This document shows, in pieces, positions 29,692 through 37,974 of a stretch of DNA of 64,000 nucleotides. How positions within the stretch are numbered: position 1 is the first letter of the stretch; every line of letters begins with the position of its first letter. The DNA comes from Solirhodobacter olei (GTDB taxonomy: Bacteria > Pseudomonadota > Alphaproteobacteria > Rhodobacterales > Rhodobacteraceae): positions 62,001-126,000 of the forward strand of contig NZ_RRYH01000007.1 in NCBI RefSeq assembly GCF_004010155.1, in the 5' to 3' direction. The translations under genes and the position numbers were made by a program. The notes beneath the pieces are model-generated. The model saw only the letters and a list, made by a program, of their open reading frames with translations, was not told the origin of the DNA and did not search any database.

Positions 29692-30381
29692 TTAAGGCTC
29701 TGTCGCGGCCCGAACCGCGGTAACATCCGAAGCCGCAACCTTGGCCCCGCTTGCCAGCACCAGCACCGGGCCGCTGTCGCCGGTCTGCGCCTCCGTCACG
29801 CGGGAATAGGCCTCCACCGGGTCGGTGCCGACGAGCTTGCCGTTCTGATAGTTCTGAAGCTCGAACGTGTAATTTCCGGCGGGCAGCGGATTGCCCGAGG
29901 CATCCTTGCCATCCCACTTGAACGGATCGGAGGAAACCGGGATCGACCCGCTTGCCACCGCGGTGCCGTCGGTGCCCTTCACCACCAGCGTCACAGCATC
30001 CGCCCCCGCCTCCGGCGCTGGCGCCAGCGTCAGAGGCGTGCCGGAAAAGGCCGCAGGCGCGCTGCTGCGCACCTCCATCCCGATCCAGCCGGCCAACTGC
30101 GACATGCCGCCCTGCCCGAGCTGGTCGACAAGATTCTGCAGCAGCGAATTCGTCTTGGTTTGCTGCTCGACGCCCGAGAAGGTCGCAAGCTGCACCGCAA
30201 AGTCTGTCGAATCCATGGGGTTGAGCGGGTCCTGGCTTTTCAGCTGCGTGGTCAGCAGCTTCAGGAACATGTTGAAATTCGCGTCATTCGTGGTAATCGC
30301 GGAGGCCGGGCCGCTTGCCGCGCCCGACCCCGAATTCGCCCCCGGGCTGGGCGCCGTCGCGCCGGCTATATCGCTGGTCAT
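29692..30381 (-). CDS. flgD: Flagellar hook-capping protein FlgD
   Basis: This 229-residue scaffold protein is needed for hook assembly. The N-terminal signature FLKLLTTQLKSQDPLNPMDS is followed by DFAVQLATFSGVEQQ, both hallmarks of FlgD; the C-terminal half has the FlgD/FlgD-Ig-like pattern FKWDGKDASGNPLPAGNYTF. The ATG at 30381 follows AGGAG by 7 bases, 11 bp after the fliK stop. It ends 9 bp from the end of ubiB, convergent. The reading frame is intact although other flagellar genes nearby are truncated. Confidence 0.93.
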   Translation of the reverse strand: MTSDIAGATAPSPGANSGSGAASGPASAITTNDANFNMFLKLLTTQLKSQDPLNPMDSTDFAVQLATFSGVEQQTKTNSLLQNLVDQLGQGGMSQLAGWIGMEVRSSAPAAFSGTPLTLAPAPEAGADAVTLVVKGTDGTAVASGSIPVSSDPFKWDGKDASGNPLPAGNYTFELQNYQNGKLVGTDPVEAYSRVTEAQTGDSGPVLVLASGAKVAASDVTAVRAATEP

Positions 30382-30392
30382 CTCGGCTCCTT

Positions 30393-32660
30393 TCAAAACC
30401 TGACGTCGAGTCCGCCGCCGCCCGCCGCCCGCGCGGCACCGGGCGGCGGAAACGGTCGCTCCGGAACCGGCAAGGCGTTGGCGGCCTCCGGCGGCGGGGT
30501 GGCGGGGGCGTGATCCGGCATCGGCTGAAACGCCCCGCCCTGAGACCCCTGCCCAAAGGAGAAGCTCGTCCCGGAAAAGCCGATGTCGCGGAACTCCTGC
30601 GCCAGCACATGGATGTTGTTTCGCAGCAGATCGAGCGTGTCGGGCCGGCCGGCATGGATCGTAACGGCGATCTGCCCCGCATCCGCATGATGCAGCACCA
30701 TCTGCACTGGCCCCAGCTCGGCCGGCGAAAGCCGCAGCTCGACCGAGCGTGCCGAGGGATCGGCTGCCACATGCCGCGCGATCTGCGCCATGGGCGAAGC
30801 CGGGGGCGCGTCATGCCCGGGAGCCGCCGCTGCCACCGGGCCGGGCGCAGACACCGCCCCCCCGGAAGCGAGGACCGAGGTCCCCAGGTTCTCCGCCCCC
30901 GGAGTTGCATCCGTCACCGCCCCTTGTGCGACATCCGGCTTTTCCTGGGTCTTTTCTTCCGCGCTCCCCAGGGGCTGTGCCGGTTGCTGCGTCACGACAC
31001 CGGCCTGCACATGAGCGTCTGCGTCATGCCGCGGTCCCACCACCCTCTCGGCCGGATCCCGAAGGGTCTGGCTTGCCGCCCGGGGCACCTGCCGGGAACT
31101 CGCCTCGCCGGGAACGGCCGTGACTGGTTGAACTGCCCCGGTCTTAACAGAACCTGACGTGTCCATCACATGACCAATGCCAGGCGTCTCGCGCCGACCC
31201 CTCGCCCCGATTGCCGGTTCACCGCCACCGGGCCTGGCGTGAGGCATGACAGGCGCGGCGACGATCGGCGCCACCGTCCCCGTCTTATCGCTGGGAGAAA
31301 CGGGGCCTGCCTCCGCAGTCCGTGCCATGGTCTGCGGCTCACCGCGCGCCGCGCTCGGCACAACCAGGCCCTGCCCCTTCGCCTGCCCGGGGGCAGACAC
31401 CGCCGCCTCGCGTCCGCTCACAACCGGCCACCGCGCCGCCGATACAGTGTCCTGCCCGGACGCTCCAGAGTCCGTTTGAGAGGCCGGAGGACCAGACGAC
31501 GACCCGACCATCGATTTAAGCTCTTTGGCTTTAACAGAGACATCGAATGCCGACACCACCGACCCGTCAGGGACATGCCCCACAACTACTCGCCCCGCCC
31601 CACTGGGCTGAGCGACGACCCTCCGGGCGGTCCCGGAGAGCCTCGTTGCCCGCCTTCCGGCGGCCTCCGCCCGGGCCGCATCGCCGCCGCCAGTCTCCGG
31701 CTCAGGGCGCCAGCCCACTGCCGCGCGCTCCGAACTTGCCGGTCCCCGACCGCGCGGCGGGCGCGCACCTTCCACATGGGGTTTCGGCCCTCCCTCCGGC
31801 ACCCTCGCCTTCGCGCTGCCGGCCACCCCTAAAGCGGGCCCATCCGGCACAAATGCCCGGGCAACCCGCCCGCCATGATCGCTTCGCCGCACCGGTGCAT
31901 TGCCCTCCGGCACGTGCTGCTGCCTCGCCGCTTCGGGGTTCATGTCCGGCCCCCGAACCGGCGACACCGCGCGTTTCGCCAACTCAGCGCCCGGCGCCTG
32001 AAGCCGCCCCGACTCCCACGCTGCCGCCTGCGGCCTGGCTGGCACGGTTTCGACCCACTGAGCCACATGATCTGTCAGCGCCCCCGCTGCGGCCATCGCC
32101 GCGCCCCCAATCGCTGCGCGCACCGGGGTCGAAGATGCCACAACCGGAGCGGTCTCACTCCCGGTGTCCACCGTCGACACAGCCGCTGCTCCGGGCGGCT
32201 CCAAATCCACCCGCCCTGTCACGACGGTCGGCTGAAGCACACCCTGACCACCCCCCGCCGCCGCACGCACCGCCAGCCGGATCTGTCCGGGGGTGGCGAC
32301 AGGCACATCCTGCGCCGGGGGCGGGCCAGGCGTCTCCAGGGCAGGCACCACGAATCCCGCCGCAGCTGCGGCCTGTTCCGCAGCGAACCCCTTCCGATTC
32401 CGCTTAAGCGGCCCCTCCGACCGCGCCACTTTTGCCCGATCAGGCTGAGTCAGAGCCGATTCCTTGGCCGCATCCGCCGGCCCAATCTTATCCGGCTTTG
32501 CCGCCCCCGGCTCCGGTGCGCCCTGTCCAGCTGCAGAATCGACGGCCAGCAGTGCGTCCATATCCGAAAGGAACGCAGCCCCGCCGCCCCCGCCCGCAGG
32601 CGCGTGGGACCGCCCTGGCTTCCGGGGCATCGTATCCGAACTGGGCATCACGAAGATCAT
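30393..32660 (-). CDS. fliK: Flagellar hook-length control protein FliK
   Basis: This protein of about 755 residues is rich in Ala, Gly and Pro and mostly disordered, ending in the conserved FliK C-terminal domain: SVELRLSPAELGPVQMVLHH, then IHAGRPDTLDLLRNNIHVLAQ. FliK measures hook length and switches the export apparatus to filament proteins. Start is uncertain: ATG 32660 and ATG 32648 are both possible, while an upstream GTG at 32702 lies in the divergent promoter region. It forms an operon with flgD and diverges from the flgJ-like gene. Confidence 0.85.
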   Translation of the reverse strand: MIFVMPSSDTMPRKPGRSHAPAGGGGGAAFLSDMDALLAVDSAAGQGAPEPGAAKPDKIGPADAAKESALTQPDRAKVARSEGPLKRNRKGFAAEQAAAAAGFVVPALETPGPPPAQDVPVATPGQIRLAVRAAAGGGQGVLQPTVVTGRVDLEPPGAAAVSTVDTGSETAPVVASSTPVRAAIGGAAMAAAGALTDHVAQWVETVPARPQAAAWESGRLQAPGAELAKRAVSPVRGPDMNPEAARQQHVPEGNAPVRRSDHGGRVARAFVPDGPALGVAGSAKARVPEGGPKPHVEGARPPRGRGPASSERAAVGWRPEPETGGGDAARAEAAGRRATRLSGTARRVVAQPSGAGRVVVGHVPDGSVVSAFDVSVKAKELKSMVGSSSGPPASQTDSGASGQDTVSAARWPVVSGREAAVSAPGQAKGQGLVVPSAARGEPQTMARTAEAGPVSPSDKTGTVAPIVAAPVMPHARPGGGEPAIGARGRRETPGIGHVMDTSGSVKTGAVQPVTAVPGEASSRQVPRAASQTLRDPAERVVGPRHDADAHVQAGVVTQQPAQPLGSAEEKTQEKPDVAQGAVTDATPGAENLGTSVLASGGAVSAPGPVAAAAPGHDAPPASPMAQIARHVAADPSARSVELRLSPAELGPVQMVLHHADAGQIAVTIHAGRPDTLDLLRNNIHVLAQEFRDIGFSGTSFSFGQGSQGGAFQPMPDHAPATPPPEAANALPVPERPFPPPGAARAAGGGGLDVRF

Positions 32661-32705
32661 GGCACACCGGTTTCTCCCGACGGCCCTCACTGTGACAGCC
32701 ACAGG

Positions 32706-32726
32706 TTACCCGATCTTTACCCGATC
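32706..32726. repeat. 10-bp direct repeat in the fliK/flgJ divergent spacer
   Basis: TTACCCGATC occurs at 32706-32715 and 32717-32726, an 11-base period, about one helical turn. It lies in the 104-bp spacer between divergent fliK and flgJ-like genes, where a flagellar regulator could bind the same face of DNA. Function is inferred. Confidence 0.4.
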
Positions 32727-32764
32727 ACGGCCATCCTGCCGAAAAGTCAGAGAAAGGAGCCGCG

Positions 32765-33064
32765 ATGCCGGATGCCATCCTGCCCATCACCGCACCCGCG
32801 ACGGGGCCGTCCCCCCTGCCGCCTCCCCGCGATGCCGCCCTGCGCAAGGCGGCGGAGCAGCTCGAATCTTCGTTCCTCGCCGAAATGCTCAACTTCGCCG
32901 GGGTCAACAAACCGCCACAGGCCTTCGGCGGAGGCATTGGGGAGGCGCAATTCGCCTCCTTCCTGGATCAGGCGCAGGCGGAGGCCATGGTGAAACACGG
33001 TGGAATTGGCCTCGCCGACAAGCTCTATGCCGAGCTGAAGGAGCGCGCCGATGCCGGGCGTTAA
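32765..33064 (+). CDS. Rod-binding (FlgJ N-terminal-like) protein
   Basis: This 99-residue protein matches the rod-binding domain found alone in Rhodobacterales: LRKAAEQLESSFLAEMLNFAG, of which AEQLESSFLAEML is typical, and the C-terminal GGIGLADKLYAEL. The muramidase domain of enterobacterial FlgJ is absent, as is usual in this group. It acts in the periplasm as a cap for rod assembly. The next gene overlaps its end by 14 bp. The gene is intact. Confidence 0.8.
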   Translation: MPDAILPITAPATGPSPLPPPRDAALRKAAEQLESSFLAEMLNFAGVNKPPQAFGGGIGEAQFASFLDQAQAEAMVKHGGIGLADKLYAELKERADAGR

Positions 33065-33410
33065 GAGTGCCGCAGAGGGGCCGATGCAGGCGCTGAGCGA
33101 CCTCCTCGAGTCCGAGATGGACCTGATTCGACGCGCCGATTTCCCCGGCCTCGACGGTGTGGCCGAGCGGAAGGAGGCGCTGCTTGCCGCCCTCCTCGCC
33201 GGCCCCGCCCCCGCGCCCGAGGCGCTGGAACGGCTGCGGAACCAGGCGCTCCGCAATGCCGGCGCGTTGGAGGCCGCGCGCCAGGGCCTGCGCGCGGCGG
33301 CCCGGCGTCTGGCCGAGATCGCGGGCTCCACCCGGCCGCAAACCTACGATGCAGAGGGCCGCCGCAATGGCCTCGCACCCGGCGCTGGTCAACTCGAGCG
33401 GCGCGCGTAG
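33051..33410 (+). CDS. Probable flagellar chaperone, FlgN-like
   Basis: This 119-residue helical protein has MQALSDLLESEMDLIRRADFPGLD near the start and is rich in heptad-like Leu/Ala. Family members chaperone the hook-junction proteins FlgK and FlgL. Sequence support is modest; the call rests on size, helical content, and overlap with the flgJ-like gene. If so, its clients FlgK and FlgL are missing from this window. Confidence 0.55.
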   Translation: MPGVKSAAEGPMQALSDLLESEMDLIRRADFPGLDGVAERKEALLAALLAGPAPAPEALERLRNQALRNAGALEAARQGLRAAARRLAEIAGSTRPQTYDAEGRRNGLAPGAGQLERRA

Positions 33411-33460
33411 GCGAATTTCACGGAAATGCCCGAAAAAGGCCAGGGAACCTTAGCGAAGCC

Positions 33461-35008
33461 TTAGGATTCCGGGTCCATCAATGGGCCCGCATCCAAGCAG
33501 GATGGCGCGGCCGGGCGATCCCCGCCGTACCGGTCAGAACGCCGGAAACGCCGCCAAACGCGGCCGTTCCAAACCGGCGAAAAGCGCCGCATTGCAAAGG
33601 GAAACCCTATGTCTTCAATCCTGACCAACTCCAGCGCCATGGTTGCGCTGCAGTCGCTGCAGAATATCAACGACCAGCTCGGCACCGTGCAAAACCAGAT
33701 CTCCACCGGCAAGACCGTATCGATGGCCGGCGATAACCCCACAGTCTGTACGACCTTCGCGTTGGAGGAATAGGCCCGCTGTGTCTGGATCAGGTTCGTG
33801 AGTTCCTGCGCCAGGTCGGTGTTGGAGGAGGCCAGCGCGTAGCCGGAGATCGTCCCGGTCGGGCCCTGCCCGGCGTTCCAGAGGAAGAACGAACCGCTTT
33901 GCGGCGAGACGGCATAGGCCTGGTTGTCGAGCGCGGTCAGGCCGTTGGGGCTGGGCACGTCGATCACCGGCACCTGGTAGATGACGCGGGTGAAGCCGGT
34001 GTCATAGCTCGCCGTAATCAGCCCGTTCTTGTCGATCGTGGCAGAGGTCAGGTTGCCGACCGGAGAGCCGTCCTTGGTGATCGCGGTCGGCGCGAAGGTG
34101 TTCGAAAGCTGGGTCAGCCCGTTCGTATCGCCGACCTTGCCGATGGTCATGGTGATCGGCCCGCCCGCCACGGTCAGCGCCAGCGTGCCGTTGGCCGCGT
34201 CATAGGCCCCGCCTGACAGCGTGGTGACGGAGGCGAGCGTGCCGCCGGCCCCGCGGGTATCGTCGAAAGTCAGCGTATACTGCCCGATCACCGCACCCGC
34301 CTGCGCCGAATCCTTGATCGTCATCGTCCATTCGTTGGAGGCGCCCGTGGCCGGGATCGTCGGCACGAAGGTGATATTGAGCTGCTGCGCCTCGCCGAGG
34401 TTCCCGTAATATTCGACCGAAAGCGGCTCTGTATCCCCGCTCGCGGTGGATTCCGTCGCCGTCGCCGGCAGGTTCACCCCCAGCGTCATCTTCGTCGTCG
34501 GGTCGCCGGCGGTCTGGTTGGGGCGGATCACCACCGGCTGCAGCCCGGTGATCGTGTCGCGCGGGAAGGTGTCGATCGTGCCATCGGCATTGGCCGGCCA
34601 GCCCAGCAGCGCCAGGCCCGATGTCGTCTCCAGCACGCCATCGGAATTGGTGTGGAAGGCCCCCGTCGCCGTCATCATCAGGGGCAGCTCGGCGGTCCCG
34701 TCCGCCACCGATGCTGCGCTGGTGACCGGCAGCATCCCGCGCCCGTTCACCGCGATGTCCAGCGGGTTCTGGGTCGATACCAGCGAGGCGGTCTGGTCCA
34801 CCGCGCGGCTGGAGATCGCCCGCACCCCACCCGAGGAATAGGAGGCGGTGGAGGCGGACCCGGTCGTCACCAGCGACTCGAAATCGGTCACCGTGCGCTT
34901 GTAGCCGTAGGTGTTCGAGTTCGCGATATTGTCCGAGATCGCGCCCAGCGCCGAGGCATTCACGTTCAGCCCGGCCACGGCCGCGTGGAGCGAGGAGGAA
35001 ATCGTCAT
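33461..35008 (-). pseudogene. flgE: Flagellar hook protein FlgE, 3' end lost and fused to antisense flagellin DNA
   Basis: Codons 1-423 (35008-33740) are a normal hook protein: MTISSSLHAAVAGLNVNAS at the start, DNIANSNTYGYKR, and the C-terminal helix region with LTNLIQTQRAYSSNAKVVQTV. Hook proteins normally continue with DEML and end within about a dozen residues. Here the frame enters antisense flagellin sequence at about 33740 and continues for 92 unrelated residues with several Cys, Trp and Arg. The C-terminal helix packs in the hook core, so this product is unlikely to polymerise. The cause looks like a deletion or inversion whose other end is in fliC. An assembly misjoin cannot be excluded. 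Confidence 0.88.
33609..33773 (+). pseudogene. fliC: Flagellin fliC, first 43 codons only
   Basis: The 54-codon frame begins MSSILTNSSAMVALQSLQ and continues to QISTGKTVSMAGDN, a typical alphaproteobacterial flagellin N-terminus. After residue 43 the sequence changes to the reverse complement of the end of flgE, and a stop follows 11 codons later. The start has an AAAGGG site and a 198-bp upstream spacer, so it may still be transcribed. It lies in the expected place after flgN-like but lacks the rest of flagellin. A full copy could exist elsewhere. Confidence 0.88.
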
Positions 35009-35078
35009 CGGCTGCGCCTTTCTGCTGCGTCGAGTCTGACGCCGGCACTCTCGCAGCCGCGGCTTAAGAAGAGGCTAA

Positions 35079-35102
35079 CGGCGGCGGGCCCCCCCGCCGC
35101 CG
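35079..35102 (-). terminator. Strong GC hairpin after the SDR gene
   Basis: CGGCGGCGGG (35079-35088) and its perfect complement (35093-35102) form a 10-bp stem with a 4-base loop, 9 bp past the stop of the oxidoreductase gene on the minus strand. No clear U-tract follows. It should separate that gene from the flgE relic. Confidence 0.6.
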
Positions 35103-35111
35103 CGCCCGGCC

Positions 35112-36008
35112 CTAGCCCTGCGCCGGCTCGAAAGCGGCCAGATCGTCCAGCAGCGCAGGGCCCGCGGGCGCCCAGCCCAGCCGCTCCCGCGTCAGCGCGC
35201 TCGAGGCGGCGAGGTCGGTGCCGGCAAGGGGACCGAGCCAGCCGAAATAGCCCTCCGCCGCCTCGGGCGCGACCGGGGCGACCCTCATGCCCAGCCGTGT
35301 GCCCAGCACCTCGAGGATCTGCTTCACCGCGATCCCCTCTTCGGCCACGGCGTTGCAGACCGTACCGGGCCGCGCCGCCTCCAGCGCCAGCCGGTAGAGC
35401 CGCGCGACGTCGGTGACATGCGCCGCCGGCCATCGGTTCGACCCATCCCCGAGATAGCCGAGAAAGCCATGCTGATACCCCAGCGCCAGCAGGACGTTCA
35501 CCAGCCCCGCGCGCGTCCTGTCATGCACCTGCGGCAACCGCATGATGGTGACGTTCACGCCCTCGGCCCTGGCCGCCCGCGCGGCCTCCTCCGAGGCGCC
35601 GCGGGGCATCTCGTCTGCACTCAGCGCCGAATCCTCCTCGGTCACCGGTCGGCCCGTCACTCCCGTGGCGGCACCGGTGCCCGACGTCACCAGAAGCGGC
35701 CTGTCGCTGCCCGCCAGCGCCTCGGCCAGGGTGCCGATGACGCGCCGGTCATTCTCGCAATTCAGCTTGAATTGAGAGAAATCGTGGTTGAACGCGGTAT
35801 GGATCACCCCATCCGCCCGCTCCACGCCCTGGCGCAGGATCTCCGCCTGCTCCACCGTGCCCATCAGCACCTCCGCCCCGGCCGCCGCCAGCGCCTTCGC
35901 CTTCTCCGCCGAACGCGCGAGGCCGGTCACCTCATGCCCCGCCGCGATCAGATCCTTCACCGTCGCGCTGCCGATGAAGCCGGTGGCGCCTGTCACAAAA
36001 ACCCGCAT
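35112..36008 (-). CDS. NAD(P)-dependent epimerase/dehydratase-type oxidoreductase
   Basis: This 298-residue extended (atypical) SDR has the nucleotide loop GATGFIGSATVKDLIAAGHEV starting at residue 7, of which GATGFIG is diagnostic. The usual YxxxK catalytic motif is not evident, as in many atypical SDRs. The substrate is unknown. It diverges from an MmyB-type regulator over 99 bp with an AT-rich palindrome, a common regulator/target layout. The pair separates motB from flgE and looks like a later insertion into the flagellar region. Confidence 0.82.
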   Translation of the reverse strand: MRVFVTGATGFIGSATVKDLIAAGHEVTGLARSAEKAKALAAAGAEVLMGTVEQAEILRQGVERADGVIHTAFNHDFSQFKLNCENDRRVIGTLAEALAGSDRPLLVTSGTGAATGVTGRPVTEEDSALSADEMPRGASEEAARAARAEGVNVTIMRLPQVHDRTRAGLVNVLLALGYQHGFLGYLGDGSNRWPAAHVTDVARLYRLALEAARPGTVCNAVAEEGIAVKQILEVLGTRLGMRVAPVAPEAAEGYFGWLGPLAGTDLAASSALTRERLGWAPAGPALLDDLAAFEPAQG

Positions 36009-36063
36009 GCCCGAGTCTCCCTGGTTTCACTGGAGACATATCTCGGCGCCCATGCTATCCTGT

Positions 36064-36079
36064 TAAAGTAGTGACTTTA
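36064..36079. promoter_or_regulatory. 16-bp palindrome in the SDR/regulator spacer
   Basis: TAAAGT-AGTG-ACTTTA is a perfect 6-bp inverted repeat in the short AT-rich divergent spacer, 29 bp before the regulator ATG. It is a good candidate operator for that regulator. A looser CTGTTA...TAACAG pair flanks the region. Confidence 0.5.
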
Positions 36080-36107
36080 TCCTATTATTTAAGCTAACAG
36101 GCTGCCT

Positions 36108-36956
36108 ATGCCCGCCCGCCCCATCTCCGCGCGCTCGCCTGCCGGCAATCCGCTCGGCTGCTACCTGAAGGACCGGCGGGCGCAGCTCGACCCGGCGGCG
36201 TTCGGCTTTCCGCCCGGCCGCCGCCGCACCCCGGGCCTGCGACGGGAGGAGGTCGCGGCACGGGCCAATATCAGCCCGACCTGGTACACCTGGCTGGAAC
36301 AGGGCCGCGGCGGGGCGCCCTCCGCCGATGTGCTCGACCGGCTCTCCCGCGCACTGATGCTGACGGACGCGGAGCGCGAGCATCTGTTCCTGATCGGCCT
36401 CGGCCGCCCGCCGGAACGACATCTGCGCCAGCAGGAGGCCGGGGTTTCGCCCCGCCTGCAGCGCGTGCTCGACGCGATGGTGCCGGCCGCCGCGATGATC
36501 CGCACCCTGGCCTGGGACGTGGTGGCCTGGAACCGGACGGCGCCGGTGCTTCTGGGCGATTATGGCTCTATTCCACCTGAAGACCGCAATATTCTGGTCC
36601 AGCTCTTCTGCAATCCGGCGGTGCGCTCCCGCTTTCCGGACTGGACCGCCGCGACACGGTTCATCGTCGGTGCCTTCCGCGCCGATGTCGCCCGCGCCGG
36701 CAGCGCGGAGGAGGTCGAGCGCCGCGTCGCCGACCTCTGCCGCCGCAGCCCGGAGTTCGAGGCGCTCTGGCGCGGGACAGAGATCGCGACCCTCGGCGGC
36801 GGCCTGAAGACCATGCTGCATCCCCTGCTGGGGGAGGTGGAGATCGAGTATTCGTCGTTCTCGGTCGATGGCCGGCCCGACCTGGCGATGGTCGTCTACA
36901 ACCCCACCGATCCGGAGGATGCCGCCCGGATCCTGGCGCAGGCCGCAGCGCCGTAA
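36108..36956 (+). CDS. XRE-family regulator with MmyB-like ligand-binding domain
   Basis: This 282-residue regulator has an N-terminal helix-turn-helix (about residues 30-95) with RTPGLRREEVAARANISPTWY and YTWLEQGR, the signature of the MmyB-type group. The C-terminal ligand domain (about 110-280) has DVVAWNRTAPVLLGDY and the tail FSVDGRPDLAMVVYNP. Such proteins in actinobacteria and proteobacteria usually repress a neighbouring oxidoreductase. The divergent SDR is the likely target. The ligand is unknown. Confidence 0.85.
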   Translation: MPARPISARSPAGNPLGCYLKDRRAQLDPAAFGFPPGRRRTPGLRREEVAARANISPTWYTWLEQGRGGAPSADVLDRLSRALMLTDAEREHLFLIGLGRPPERHLRQQEAGVSPRLQRVLDAMVPAAAMIRTLAWDVVAWNRTAPVLLGDYGSIPPEDRNILVQLFCNPAVRSRFPDWTAATRFIVGAFRADVARAGSAEEVERRVADLCRRSPEFEALWRGTEIATLGGGLKTMLHPLLGEVEIEYSSFSVDGRPDLAMVVYNPTDPEDAARILAQAAAP

Positions 36957-36999
36957 GGGGCAGGGCCGCACCCCCGCCCAGTCCCCGAACGGCCGCAGC

Positions 37000-37872
37000 T
37001 TACTTGCCGTCGCGCAGCAGGATGACGTCGATGCGGTTGTTCCGGATCGCCTCGGGGTTCTGGACGGCGGGCTTGCGGTCGGCGTAGCCCGTCACCCGCT
37101 CCATCCGCATCCGGTCGAGGCCCGCGCCCTGCAGCAGGTCGCGCACCTTTTGCGCCCGCGCGGTGGAGAGGTCCCAGACCGGGTTGTTCTTCAGCACCAC
37201 CGGGTAGCTCTTCACATGGCCGTTCACCGCGACCCGGTTGGTGACGATCCCGAAGGCCTGCGACAGGAGCTTCGCGATATCGCGCATCACGGGCCGCGGC
37301 TGGGCCGTTTCGGGCTGAAAGAGAGGCGAATCCTGCAGGTCGAAGATCTCCACGATCAGCCCCTCGTCGGTGATCCGGGTCACGATATGGCGCAGCGGGT
37401 CCTTCATCTCGTTGCTTTCGCCGCTGGTGCCCAGCAGGTCCTTCTCCACGCTCTTCAGCGCGGCGGCGGTGTTCGGCTGAGCCCCGGCGACGGCGGTGCT
37501 GTCCTGCCGGCCCGGGGCGGTGACGCTGGTCGTGCCGGTCACGCCGCGGGCCTTGTGGCTTGCGGTCGGATGCATGCGCGATGCGCCGGTGCCGCTGTGG
37601 GCCATGGTCTTTTCCGTGAAAATGCTGTCGCCGCCAAATGCACCGTCGCCGCCGCCGGAGACGCGATTGATCGGAATGTTCGGGCTGAAATAGTCCGCGA
37701 TCCCCTTGCGCTGCTTTTCGGTCGTCGCGTTGAGAAGCCACATCAGCAGGAAGAAGGTCATCATCGCGGTGACGAAGTCGGCATAGGCCACCTTCCAAGC
37801 CCCGCCGTGATGCCCGCCGCCCGCGACGACCTTCTTGCGCTTGATGATGATTGGCGCTGCATTCGCCTGCAT
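37000..37872 (-). CDS. motB: Flagellar motor stator protein MotB
   Basis: This 290-residue inner-membrane protein anchors the stator to peptidoglycan. A basic N-terminus leads to one membrane segment near residues 27-46 (WKVAYADFVTAMMTFFLLMW), in which the proton-carrying Asp of YADF is present. A long linker (about 60-140) precedes an OmpA-like domain with FGIVTNRVAVNGHVKS and RAQKVRDLLQGAGLD. It appears intact. motA is not in the window. It follows tauC on the same strand by 102 bp. Confidence 0.92.
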   Translation of the reverse strand: MQANAAPIIIKRKKVVAGGGHHGGAWKVAYADFVTAMMTFFLLMWLLNATTEKQRKGIADYFSPNIPINRVSGGGDGAFGGDSIFTEKTMAHSGTGASRMHPTASHKARGVTGTTSVTAPGRQDSTAVAGAQPNTAAALKSVEKDLLGTSGESNEMKDPLRHIVTRITDEGLIVEIFDLQDSPLFQPETAQPRPVMRDIAKLLSQAFGIVTNRVAVNGHVKSYPVVLKNNPVWDLSTARAQKVRDLLQGAGLDRMRMERVTGYADRKPAVQNPEAIRNNRIDVILLRDGK

Positions 37873-37974
37873 GTCCCGTGTCCCACCTGTTCGTCCACCC
37901 GGGGCGAAGGAGTAGGGGCGCGCTATGAACGCGGCTTTAACCGAAACAGGCGGAAACGGGGCATTTGCGGGGCA

